From JAZKIX01 sp040384645 (lineage in GTDB: Bacteria; Pseudomonadota; Gammaproteobacteria; Burkholderiales; Burkholderiaceae_D): a DNA stretch of 33,504 bases. Numbering within the stretch: the stretch's first letter is position 1; every line of letters starts with the position of its first letter. The stretch spans positions 1-33,504 of the forward strand of contig JAZKIX010000100.1 in assembly GCA_040384645.1 (NCBI GenBank), read 5' to 3'. The position numbers and the translations under genes are program-made. The notes under the pieces are model-generated. The model ran no database searches and was not told where the DNA came from. It saw only the letters and a list, made by a program, of their open reading frames with translations. Shown here piece by piece: positions 23,877-31,780 of the stretch.

Positions 23877-25417
23877 GCGACGCTCAACCAGCTACCTCTG
23901 CCCACGCCGATGTGCTGGCGCCGCCGTTCAGTGGCGGTTATGAAATCGAACCCGACCAGCCGATCCAGCGTTCGTTATTTGGTGAAATCCTGGACTGGAT
24001 GCTGGCGCCGCTACTATTGCTGTGGCCGATGAGTATCGCGATCACTTATCTGGTAGCAAAATCGATTGCCAACCAGCCTTTCGACCATGCGCTGGAAGAC
24101 AGCGTCATCGTGCTGGCGCAGCAGGTCAAGGAAATCAATGGCGTGGTAATCACCCATCTGCCAAGCTCGGCGCGCGACACCCTGCGTGGCGACGATATCG
24201 ACAAGCTGTATTTCCAAGTCATCGGCCCGCACGGCGAGTATGTTGACGGTGACCGCGACCTGCCTGCGCCCAAAGAAGAAGACAAGCCACAGTCCGGTGC
24301 GGTGCATTTTCGCAACGACAATCTGCATGGGGCCGAGGTACGGGTAGCTTACAGCTATGTCGATCTGCGCCGCAGCCGGGCCGAGAAAGAAGCGCCGCGG
24401 GAATACCATCAAGCCCTGGTGCAAGTGGGCGAAACGCTGGACAAACGCGACCAGCTGGCCAATGAAATCATCAAAGGGGTGATCCTGCCGCAGTTCATCA
24501 TCTTGCCGATTGCGCTGGCGCTGGTCTGGTTGGCGCTGTCGCGCGGGCTGTCGCCGCTGGCGGAATTACAACAACGAATACGCGACCGCCGGCCTGACGA
24601 CCTGAGCCCGATCGATTCCGGACAAGTGCCGGAAGAAATTTCACCGCTAGTACGATCGCTAAATGATTTATTGGCGCGCCTATCGCAGTCGATCCAGATG
24701 CAAAAACGCTTTATTGCTGATGCTGCACATCAAATGAAAACCCCACTGGCCGGCATGCGCATGCAGTCCGAGCTAGCCTTGCGCCAGACCGATCAAAATG
24801 AAATCCACCGCTCGCTGCTACAACTTTCCAAAAGTTCGGAATCGGCCACCCGCCTGATCAATCAATTGCTGGCGCTGGCGCGCACTGAAAATCTACCGTC
24901 CGAACCGGCCCTACTTCTGCCGCTGGAATTGTCGGAACTGGCGCGCAGCACGGTCCACGATTGGGTGCAAATCTCCTTTGTGCGCCAACTCGACCTAGGC
25001 TTCGAGCAATCAGGGCAGCCGATCATGATCCCTGGCAACCCGATCATGTTGCGCGAATTGCTCAACAACCTGATCGACAATGCCCTGCGCTACACACCGG
25101 CGCACGGCAGCGTCACGGTGCGGGTGCGTGCCGACACGGAAAAAAATCTAGCTTATTTGGAAGTCGAAGATACCGGCCCCGGCATCGCACAGGAAGAACG
25201 CTCGCATGTATTCGAGCGTTTTTATCGCATCCTCGGCAGCAATGCCGAAGGCAGCGGCCTAGGCCTGGCGATCGTGCGTGAAATCGCGCTGCAACATGCC
25301 GCGGTGGTCGATATTTTCAGCAACCCGCGCAGTACCCAAATCAAATTGCCTGGCTGCCTGTTTCGGGTCACCCTGCCAATGTATACCGCGCCCGCATTGA
25401 GTGACGACATCGGATAA
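23873..25417 (+). CDS. Sensor histidine kinase, TctE-like
   Basis: A 514-residue membrane kinase. One membrane segment lies near residues 43-63 (LAPLLLLWPMSIAITYLVA) and a second near 200-222 (GVILPQFIILPIALALVWLAL), framing a periplasmic sensor region of about 135 residues like the 2CSK_N domain. A HAMP-like linker (about 225-275) leads to the dimerisation domain with phosphoacceptor H286 in FIADAAHQMKTPLAGMR. The ATPase domain shows the N box LLNNLIDNALRYTP, G1 DTGPGI, F box FERFYR and G2 GSGLGLAIV. The start overlaps the regulator gene; the DUF4212 gene begins two bases after the stop, so the operon is RR-HK-transport. Confidence 0.93.
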   Translation: MSDAQPATSAHADVLAPPFSGGYEIEPDQPIQRSLFGEILDWMLAPLLLLWPMSIAITYLVAKSIANQPFDHALEDSVIVLAQQVKEINGVVITHLPSSARDTLRGDDIDKLYFQVIGPHGEYVDGDRDLPAPKEEDKPQSGAVHFRNDNLHGAEVRVAYSYVDLRRSRAEKEAPREYHQALVQVGETLDKRDQLANEIIKGVILPQFIILPIALALVWLALSRGLSPLAELQQRIRDRRPDDLSPIDSGQVPEEISPLVRSLNDLLARLSQSIQMQKRFIADAAHQMKTPLAGMRMQSELALRQTDQNEIHRSLLQLSKSSESATRLINQLLALARTENLPSEPALLLPLELSELARSTVHDWVQISFVRQLDLGFEQSGQPIMIPGNPIMLRELLNNLIDNALRYTPAHGSVTVRVRADTEKNLAYLEVEDTGPGIAQEERSHVFERFYRILGSNAEGSGLGLAIVREIALQHAAVVDIFSNPRSTQIKLPGCLFRVTLPMYTAPALSDDIG

Positions 25418-25419
25418 AT

Positions 25420-25725
25420 ATGGTCGAGCAACCTTTATCATCAACTGCATATGCAGCGCCGCCATCCTCGGCCGACACTGTGTACTGGCGGCGTACCCGG
25501 CAACTCACGGTGATCCTGTTATCAATCTGGCTGACCAGCACGGTCGGCATCGTTGTGTTCGCCAGAGAATTGTCGACCATACATGTATTTGGGTGGCGGC
25601 TCTCGTTCTATATGGCAGCGCAAGGATCGGTCTTGATCAACCTCGGCATCGTGGCGTTTTACGCCTGGCGCATGGGCCGGCTCGACCGTGAAACGCTACA
25701 ACATCTATCTGATACTGCCAAATGA
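25420..25725 (+). CDS. DUF4212 small subunit of a sodium/solute symporter
   Basis: A 101-residue protein with two predicted membrane helices (about 29-49, LTVILLSIWLTSTVGIVVFA, and 61-82, FYMAAQGSVLINLGIVAFYAW). YWRRTRQLTVILLSIW and FGWRLSFYMAAQGS are the DUF4212 signature. These proteins are encoded directly before VC_2705-type symporters and are thought to be their small partners. The gene starts two bases after the kinase stop and lies 98 bases before the symporter. Confidence 0.9.
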   Translation: MVEQPLSSTAYAAPPSSADTVYWRRTRQLTVILLSIWLTSTVGIVVFARELSTIHVFGWRLSFYMAAQGSVLINLGIVAFYAWRMGRLDRETLQHLSDTAK

Positions 25726-25823
25726 AACGTCTTAAAAAATTTGCTATATGCGCGCCGATCAAAGGTTCGTCCGCCATCGACAAGTGGGCGACTGTCCCTG
25801 CATGCGAGGCGCAGTAGAGCGGC

Positions 25824-27848
25824 ATGGCGCGTCCGACTTTTTTGCGGCAACTGACCGGCTATTACGCAGCTTATACCTGTGGCTTCCTGATGTTTCTAGC
25901 GGCATTGGCGATCCTGGAAAAAGAAGGCGTGCCGCGGGCCTGGATCGGCTACCTGTTTCTGTTCGCCACTATCGTGCTGTATGCCGGCATCGGCTTACTA
26001 AGCCGCACTTCCGAAGTCTCGGAATATTACGTCGCCGGGCGCCGCGTGCCCGCCCTGTTCAACGGCATGGCGACCGCAGCCGACTGGATGTCCGCGGCTA
26101 GCTTCATCAGCCTGGCCGGCGGCCTTTACTTGCATGGTTTCGATAGCCTGGCCTACATCATGGGATGGACCGGCGGCTTTTGTTTGGTCGCTCTGCTGAT
26201 CGGGCCGTACTTGCGCAAATTTGGCCAATACACTATTCCCGATTTTTTGGCGGCGCGCTATGGCGGCAATGCGATCCGCATTCTCGGGGTAGCGGCAACG
26301 ATATTGGTGTCGTTCACTTATGTAGTGGCGCAGATTTATGGCGTAGGTTTAATCACTTCACGGTTTACCGGCGTCGATTTTTCTGTGGGCATTTTCCTTG
26401 GGCTGGCGAGCATTTTGGTGTGTTCTTTTCTGGGTGGCATGCGGGCTGTGACCTGGACCCAGGTCGCGCAATACATCATTATTTTGGTGGCCTACTTGAT
26501 CCCGGTGGTCTGGCTGTCGGTCAAACATACCGACAATCCGGTGCCGCAAATCTCTTATGGCTCGGTCCTGACCCGGCTCAGCGAACGCGAACTGCAACTG
26601 GAACACGATCCCAAAGAAAAACAGGTGCGCGCCATCTTTAAAACGCGTGCAGAAGACTATGCGAGCCGGCTCAAAAACCTACCCAAGTCATGGGAAGACG
26701 GCCGCGCCGACCTGCAGCGCCAACTGGAAGAGATCAAGATTGGCAACGCCTCCCTGATCCAAATCAAATCAGCCGAACGCGCCTTGGCCAATTACCCCAA
26801 GAACGCAGAGACAGCGCAGCGCCAATGGCAGCAGGCAATACGGGTCAACCTTAGCCGGGCGGAAGCGATCGTGCCGCACGCCACGCCTTTTCCCGGCGAC
26901 GACCTGGCCGTGTCCGATATCAAGCGCAATAATTTCCTGGCGCTGGTGCTATGCCTGATGATGGGTACCGCCGCCCTGCCCCATATCCTGATGCGCTACT
27001 ACACCACGCCATCGGTGCAAGAGACGCGCAAGTCTGTATTTTGGTCGCTGTTTTTCATCATGCTGTTGTATGTGACCATTCCGGCGCTGGCGGCCTTGGT
27101 CAAATACGATATCTATACCTCGCTGGTCGGTACTGACTTTTCTAATTTACCGGCCTGGGTCTCGTATTGGGCCAATATCGACAAGGTCAATCCGCTGGTC
27201 AATATCGTCGATGTCAACCGCGACGGTATCGTGCAATTGGCCGAAATCGCGCTCGATGGCGATATCGTGGTATTGGCCACGCCAGAAATCGCCGGTCTGC
27301 CCTACGTCATCTCCGGCCTGGTGGCGGCTGGTGGATTGGCGGCGGCCCTATCGACCGCCGACGGCTTGCTGCTAGCCATTTCCAACGCGCTGTCGCATGA
27401 CATTTATTACAAGGTAGTCGATCCGAAGGCATCGAGCCAAAAACGCGTGACTATCTCCAAGCTGTTGTTGCTGGTAGTGGCGCTGGTCGCTGCCTACGCA
27501 GCATCGTTGAAACCCGGCGATATTTTATCGCTGGTGGGCGCCGCGTTTTCATTGGCGGCTTCGGCCTTGTTTCCGGCACTGGTACTTGGCGTATTCTGGA
27601 AACGCGCCAATCAGCAAGGCGCTTTCGCAGGCATGATCATCGGCTTTTCGGTCTGCGTCTATTACATGCTGCATACCAATCCGGTGCTGGGCGGCAGCGC
27701 TGCCAGCCAGTGGTTCCATATCGCGCCGCTGTCGGCAGGCGTGTTTGGCGTGCCGGCTGGCTGGCTCAGCATCATGCTGGTGAGCTGGCTGACACCGCCG
27801 CCTAAACAACGCGCGCTCGATTTAATTGCGCACATCCGTTCGCCTTGA
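25824..27848 (+). CDS. Sodium/solute symporter, VC_2705 subfamily (acetate/carboxylate type)
   Basis: A 674-residue polytopic membrane protein of the SSS family related to the acetate permease ActP. Core motifs are EYYVAGRRVPALFNGMATAADWMSAASFIS, LIGPYLRKFGQYTIPDFLAARYGG, FLGGMRAVTWTQVAQY and AAALSTADGLLLAISNALSHDIY, the last lining the sodium site region. A charged helical insert of roughly 120 residues (about 250-370) breaks the transporter fold, a known trait of this subfamily. Residues 463-474 (DVNRDGIVQLAE) fit an EF-hand calcium loop. It is the last gene of the RR-HK-DUF4212 operon. The ribosome binding site is weak and the start is the first plausible ATG. The substrate is inferred, not shown. 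Confidence 0.92.
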   Translation: MARPTFLRQLTGYYAAYTCGFLMFLAALAILEKEGVPRAWIGYLFLFATIVLYAGIGLLSRTSEVSEYYVAGRRVPALFNGMATAADWMSAASFISLAGGLYLHGFDSLAYIMGWTGGFCLVALLIGPYLRKFGQYTIPDFLAARYGGNAIRILGVAATILVSFTYVVAQIYGVGLITSRFTGVDFSVGIFLGLASILVCSFLGGMRAVTWTQVAQYIIILVAYLIPVVWLSVKHTDNPVPQISYGSVLTRLSERELQLEHDPKEKQVRAIFKTRAEDYASRLKNLPKSWEDGRADLQRQLEEIKIGNASLIQIKSAERALANYPKNAETAQRQWQQAIRVNLSRAEAIVPHATPFPGDDLAVSDIKRNNFLALVLCLMMGTAALPHILMRYYTTPSVQETRKSVFWSLFFIMLLYVTIPALAALVKYDIYTSLVGTDFSNLPAWVSYWANIDKVNPLVNIVDVNRDGIVQLAEIALDGDIVVLATPEIAGLPYVISGLVAAGGLAAALSTADGLLLAISNALSHDIYYKVVDPKASSQKRVTISKLLLLVVALVAAYAASLKPGDILSLVGAAFSLAASALFPALVLGVFWKRANQQGAFAGMIIGFSVCVYYMLHTNPVLGGSAASQWFHIAPLSAGVFGVPAGWLSIMLVSWLTPPPKQRALDLIAHIRSP

Positions 27849-27967
27849 TGCACCATAGCGAAGCATTTATATGCAATACGCGCATTCACCAAAATGAGGC
27901 GCAGGCCATGCGACGCCAGATGCCTGTGCGTCTGCACCAATTGCAACGGCAGCACCATCATGGTGTA
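27849..27967 (+). promoter_or_regulatory. NtrC-like binding sites upstream of the Anbu operon
   Basis: AGCACCATCATGGTGTA (27951-27967) matches the NtrC consensus TGCACCA-N3-TGGTGCA at 12 of 14 positions. TGCACCATAGCGAAGCA (27849-27865) matches 11 of 14 and TTCACCAAAATGAGGCG (27885-27901) 10 of 14; a further TGCACCA half-site is at 27933-27939. All lie within 130 bases upstream of a sigma54-like promoter. Confidence 0.55.
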
Positions 27968-27969
27968 CG

Positions 27970-27986
27970 CTGGCACAGTTCTTGAT
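27970..27986 (+). promoter_or_regulatory. sigma54-like promoter of the ATP-grasp/alpha-E/Anbu genes
   Basis: CTGGCACAGTTCTTGAT fits YTGGCACR-N4-TTGCW except that the -12 element reads TTGA instead of TTGC. It lies 34 bases before the ATP-grasp start. The changed -12 base lowers confidence. Confidence 0.6.
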
Positions 27987-28020
27987 ACTTGATAACTAAA
28001 ACCACTTTTAAAGAATCGCC

Positions 28021-29472
28021 ATGGCACACTTTTTTAATGAAATGTATGCGCGTAGTGCGGCGGATTCCCAAACGCCGGCAATCACCTCGACCCGTGAACA
28101 TTACCGCCAGTTTGAAGCGTGGTTATCCGAGCAGGCGCCAGAAACCATTGAGCGCAAGCGGGCCGAAGCCGACCTTATTTTTCGGCGCGTCGGCATTACC
28201 TTTGCAGTCTATGGCAATGGCGCGGGCACTGAACGCCTGATCCCGTTCGACATCATCCCGCGCATCATTCCCGCCACCGAATGGGGCGTGCTGGAAAAAG
28301 GCTTGGTGCAGCGGGTCACAGCCTTGAACATGTTTATCCACGATATCTATCACGATCAAAACATCATCAAGGCCGGTGTGATCCCGCCGGAACAGATTTT
28401 TAAAAACGCTCAGTATCGTCCCGAAATGCAGGGTATTTCTGTCGCGTCCGACATCTATGCCCACATCGCCGGGGTAGATATCGTACGGGCTGACAAGGAC
28501 GGCATCAGCGGCGATTTTTTTGTACTGGAAGATAACCTCCGGGTGCCGTCAGGCGTGTCTTACATGCTGGAAGACCGCAAGATGATGATGCGGTTATTCC
28601 CTGAATTATTTGCCCGTAACAAGATCGCGCCGGTAGCGCATTTCCCCGACCTGTTGCTCGACAATTTACGCTCGGTGGCACCGCAAGGGGTGGCCGATCC
28701 GACCGTGGTGGTGATGACGCCGGGCATGTACAACTCAGCCTATTTTGAGCATGCCTTTTTGGCGCAACAAATGGGGGTGGAGCTGGTCGAAGGGCAAGAT
28801 TTGTTTGTTGACGACGACGCCGTCTTCATGCGCACCACGCAAGGGCCGAAACGGGTCGATGTCATCTATCGCCGGATCGACGATGACTTCCTCGATCCGC
28901 TGGCGTTCCGGGCCGATTCCTCGCTCGGCGTACCGGGTTTGCTGTCAGCTTACCGTGCCGGCAAGGTGACCCTGACCAATGCGATTGGCACCGGCGTGGC
29001 TGACGATAAATCGATTTATCCCTTCGTGCCCGACATGATCAATTTCTACCTGACAGAAAAGCCGATCCTCAATAATGTGCCGACCTACCAGTGCCGCAAA
29101 AAAGCTGACTTAGCCTACACCCTGGCGCATCTGCCGGAACTGGTGGTGAAAGAAGTCCATGGCGCCGGCGGCTACGGCATGTTGGTCGGACCGGCTTCGA
29201 CCAAGAAAGAAATCGAAGACTTCCGCGCCCGCATCATCGCCAAACCCGAAGGCTATATTTCGCAACCGACCCTGGCGCTGTCGGCTTGCCCGACCTATGT
29301 CGAGTCCGGCATCGCGCCGCGCCATATCGATTTGCGCCCCTTTGTACTATCGGGCAAAACTGTCTCGATGGTGCCCGGCGGCCTAACGCGGGTCGCCTTG
29401 CAAGACGGTTCGCTGGTGGTCAACTCATCCCAAGGCGGCGGCACAAAAGACACCTGGATTCTCGAAAGGTAA
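28021..29472 (+). CDS. Circularly permuted ATP-grasp protein (type 2)
   Basis: A 483-residue cytoplasmic protein of the circularly permuted ATP-grasp group (DUF404/DUF407 type). Recognisable segments are an N-terminal RAEADLIFRRVGITFAVYG and ERLIPFDIIPRIIPATEWGVLEKGLVQRVTALNMFIHDIY, FVLEDNLRVPSGVSYMLEDR, VVVMTPGMYNSAYFEHAFLAQQMGVELVEGQDL, VDVIYRRIDDDFLDPLAFR, VKEVHGAGGYGMLVGP and HIDLRPFVLSG. Such proteins are thought to form amide or peptide bonds, with an unknown substrate, and are encoded with alpha-E, transglutaminase-like and Anbu proteins. Here the alpha-E gene begins eight bases after the stop. A sigma54-like promoter with NtrC-like sites precedes the gene. Confidence 0.92.
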   Translation: MAHFFNEMYARSAADSQTPAITSTREHYRQFEAWLSEQAPETIERKRAEADLIFRRVGITFAVYGNGAGTERLIPFDIIPRIIPATEWGVLEKGLVQRVTALNMFIHDIYHDQNIIKAGVIPPEQIFKNAQYRPEMQGISVASDIYAHIAGVDIVRADKDGISGDFFVLEDNLRVPSGVSYMLEDRKMMMRLFPELFARNKIAPVAHFPDLLLDNLRSVAPQGVADPTVVVMTPGMYNSAYFEHAFLAQQMGVELVEGQDLFVDDDAVFMRTTQGPKRVDVIYRRIDDDFLDPLAFRADSSLGVPGLLSAYRAGKVTLTNAIGTGVADDKSIYPFVPDMINFYLTEKPILNNVPTYQCRKKADLAYTLAHLPELVVKEVHGAGGYGMLVGPASTKKEIEDFRARIIAKPEGYISQPTLALSACPTYVESGIAPRHIDLRPFVLSGKTVSMVPGGLTRVALQDGSLVVNSSQGGGTKDTWILER

Positions 29473-29479
29473 CACCATC

Positions 29480-30430
29480 ATGTTAAGCCGCACCGCAGAT
29501 CACCTATTTTGGATGGCGCGTTACACCGAACGTGCTGAAAACACCGCACGCATGCTCGACATCACAGTGCAAACCTCGCTCCTGCCGCAATCAGAGGCCG
29601 AGGTCGAGCAAAGCTGGCGCGCCATGCTTAGCATCTCCGAACTGCAAAGTGCATTCGATGAAAAATACGATGCACTGACACCGCAAAATGTACTCGCCTT
29701 CATGGCACGCGATCCCGGCAATCCATCGTCGATTGCATCGTGCCTGCGTGCCGCACGCGAGAACGCCAGGGCCGTGCGCGGCGCCCTCACTACCGAGGTA
29801 TGGGAAACACAAAATACCATCTGGCTCGACCTGCAAAACCTGCTCAAAGACGGTTTGCTGGAAAAAGTCCCAAGCCAGTTTTTTGAATGGGTCAAATACC
29901 GCTCGCACCTGTCGCGCGGTGTCACCATCGGCACCATGCTGAAAGACGAAGCATTCCACTTCATCCGGCTCGGTACCTTTCTGGAACGGGCCGACAACAC
30001 CGCGCGCCTGCTCGACATCAAGTTCCATGGCGCCGCCAAGACCGAATTGCCGGAGCATGACAACCAGATTGATTTTTATTACTGGGCCGCGATATTGCGG
30101 TCGGTATCGGGCTTCGAGGTGTATCGCAAGGTCTACCGCGACGTCATCACGCCGCAACGGGTAGCGCAACTATTGATCCTGCGCGCCGACATGCCGCGTT
30201 CTTTGCTGGCTTGCATGGATGAAGTGGTCAGCAATTTGAAATCCGTCAGCAATAACGGCTCGTCCGAAACTGAACGCCTCGCTGGGAAATTACACGCTGA
30301 GTTGAAGTTTGGCCGGATCGAAGAGATCCAGGAAGAAGGCTTGCACGATTTTCTGACGGCATTTCTGGAGCGGATTTTTAAGTTAGGGAATCGGCTGAGT
30401 CATGATTTTTTGGTGCCGTTGCAAAGTTAA
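29480..30430 (+). CDS. Alpha-E domain protein
   Basis: A 316-residue, mostly helical protein with the alpha-E signature at its N-terminus (MLSRTADHLFWMARYTERAENTARMLDI) and a second helical copy of the pattern in the middle (FHFIRLGTFLERADNTARLLDIKFH, about 155-180). No catalytic motif is known; alpha-E proteins accompany circularly permuted ATP-grasp proteins and are thought to work with them in peptide tagging or synthesis. It follows the ATP-grasp gene after seven bases, and the 257 bases after it, before the Anbu gene, hold only a repeat. Confidence 0.93.
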   Translation: MLSRTADHLFWMARYTERAENTARMLDITVQTSLLPQSEAEVEQSWRAMLSISELQSAFDEKYDALTPQNVLAFMARDPGNPSSIASCLRAARENARAVRGALTTEVWETQNTIWLDLQNLLKDGLLEKVPSQFFEWVKYRSHLSRGVTIGTMLKDEAFHFIRLGTFLERADNTARLLDIKFHGAAKTELPEHDNQIDFYYWAAILRSVSGFEVYRKVYRDVITPQRVAQLLILRADMPRSLLACMDEVVSNLKSVSNNGSSETERLAGKLHAELKFGRIEEIQEEGLHDFLTAFLERIFKLGNRLSHDFLVPLQS

Positions 30431-30544
30431 TGCGGGGTGGGCGATGCAGGGGTGTCGCGGGGTTTCACTTTCTTTTCAGATGGGGCTGGGCGCTCGGCTA
30501 GGGTGTTGATGATTCCCCCTACCGAGCTAACGCCCTCTCCCCAG

Positions 30545-30569
30545 CCCTCTCCCGCAAGCGGGCAGAGGG
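30545..30569. repeat. CCCTCTCCCGC-type dispersed palindrome
   Basis: CCCTCTCCCGC at 30545-30555 pairs with GCGGG-C-AGAGGG at 30558-30569 (one bulged C). This is the core of a dispersed repeat (CTCTCCCCAGCCCTCTCCCGC) seen in many proteobacteria. It sits between the alpha-E and Anbu genes and could act as a transcription pause or terminator. Confidence 0.7.
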
Positions 30570-30687
30570 AGCCAAAATCGGCGCCATCCAGACGCCAGCT
30601 GCCACACAAATTGATCCACAGCACACGCCAAAACGTCGCTCCGCAATCGTGCTGTAAAATCGGCTTTTTACATTCAATGGTCACATC

Positions 30688-31482
30688 ATGACTTACTGTG
30701 TTGCCATGCGACTCAATAGCGGACTGGTTTTCTTGTCCGACTCACGTACCAATGCTGGCGTCGACCAGGTTGGCAGTTTCCGCAAGATGAGCGTGTTTGA
30801 AAATCCGGGTGACCGGATGATGGTGTTGCTCACGGCCGGCAATCTGTCGATCTCGCAATCGATCCGCCAAATTATTTCAGACCACGTCAATGCCGCAGGT
30901 AAAAGCATCTGGACCGTCAACTCGATGTACGAAGCGGCGCAAATCATCGGCGATGCGATCCGCACGGTCCATCTGCGCGATGCGGCGGCGCTGGCTAATT
31001 TCGGTATCGATTTCAACGTCAGCATGATTTTCGGCGGCCAAGTCGGTGAAGCCAAGTACGGCAAGCCAATCCTGGACCGCGTGGTGACACCCGACACCAC
31101 GCTGGACGAGGCGGCCAAATGCGCGCTGATTTCAATGGATTCCACCTTGCGATCAAATATTTCGGTTGGCTTGCCGCTCGACTTGCTGCTGTATGAGGCT
31201 GGCAGTTTTGCCGTCAACCGTTTTGTCACAATTGACGAACGCAATCAATATTTCCAAATGATCCGCACCACTTGGGGTCAGCAATTGAAAAGCATTTTCG
31301 AAGACATCGCCGACCCGGTCTGGGACGCCGCGCCGGAGGCCACCGCCAACGTCTTGTCGGCCACCAATATGCATAGCAAACCGGTGCGCGTGCCCTTGCC
31401 GCCAGCGCTGGCGGCGCGCAATGTGGCGCCGGCGCTTCTGCAATCGGTGGCGCAACATGACATCGCCGATACGCAGCCATAG
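30688..31482 (+). CDS. Proteasome-like Ntn hydrolase Anbu
   Basis: A 264-residue protein of the Anbu (ancestral beta-subunit) family, related to HslV and proteasome beta subunits. After Met removal Thr becomes residue 1 (MTYCVAMRL); D18 and K33 (D17 and K32 of the mature chain) in VFLSDSRTNAGVDQVGSFRKM complete the Ntn-hydrolase triad. MMVLLTAGNLSISQSI and NVSMIFGGQVGE are typical. No unfoldase gene is near, as is usual for Anbu. The last 40 residues (NMHSKPVRVPLPPALAARNVAP...) are a Pro/Ala-rich tail. It belongs with the ATP-grasp and alpha-E genes although a 257-base gap with a palindrome separates them, so it may have its own promoter. Confidence 0.93.
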   Translation: MTYCVAMRLNSGLVFLSDSRTNAGVDQVGSFRKMSVFENPGDRMMVLLTAGNLSISQSIRQIISDHVNAAGKSIWTVNSMYEAAQIIGDAIRTVHLRDAAALANFGIDFNVSMIFGGQVGEAKYGKPILDRVVTPDTTLDEAAKCALISMDSTLRSNISVGLPLDLLLYEAGSFAVNRFVTIDERNQYFQMIRTTWGQQLKSIFEDIADPVWDAAPEATANVLSATNMHSKPVRVPLPPALAARNVAPALLQSVAQHDIADTQP

Positions 31483-31568
31483 GCACCACAAGGTGAAATG
31501 TGCGGTTCGCCCAGTTCCCATGCGCACTGAGCAAAGCAGATAAGACGAAACCAAGCCCAACACATGGC

Positions 31569-31668
31569 CCACGAAAGACACAAAAAGCACGAACAACGCG
31601 AAAAGAGACATAGTGAAATTCAGTTTTGTCCGGTTTGATTTTTTACCTGCTTTTCGTGTCTTTCGTGG
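31569..31668. repeat. Inverted repeat with 20-bp arms (19/20)
   Basis: CCACGAAAGACACAAAAAGC (31569-31588) is the reverse complement of GCTTTTCGTGTCTTTCGTGG (31649-31668) except for one base, with a 60-base spacer. Sequences of this kind (TTCGTGTCTTTCGTGG) recur in intergenic DNA of many proteobacteria. It fills the 226-base gap between the Anbu and CorC-like genes. Confidence 0.7.
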
Positions 31669-31738
31669 ACAAACGTTCAGTTTTGGATTTGCTTAGCGTG
31701 TACGCTAAATGCCTCTGGCCGCATTTGCTCCAACCGAT

Positions 31739-31764
31739 GTAATACCCACCCGTAATACCCACCC
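31739..31764. repeat. Tandem 13-bp duplication before the CorC-like gene
   Basis: GTAATACCCACCC occurs twice head to tail (31739-31751 and 31752-31764), ending 16 bases before the likely start codon at 31781. It covers the place where a ribosome binding site would be expected and might affect the start choice or expression by slippage. Confidence 0.8.
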
Positions 31765-31780
31765 ACTCTCCACTTTTCGT

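Noticed and set aside
29521..30169. 180- and 192-codon minus-strand frames over the alpha-E gene
   Set aside because: Both are antisense to a gene with strong family motifs and have no ribosome binding site.
31739..31764. CRISPR-like short repeats
   Set aside because: Two adjoining 13-base units without spacers are a simple tandem duplication.
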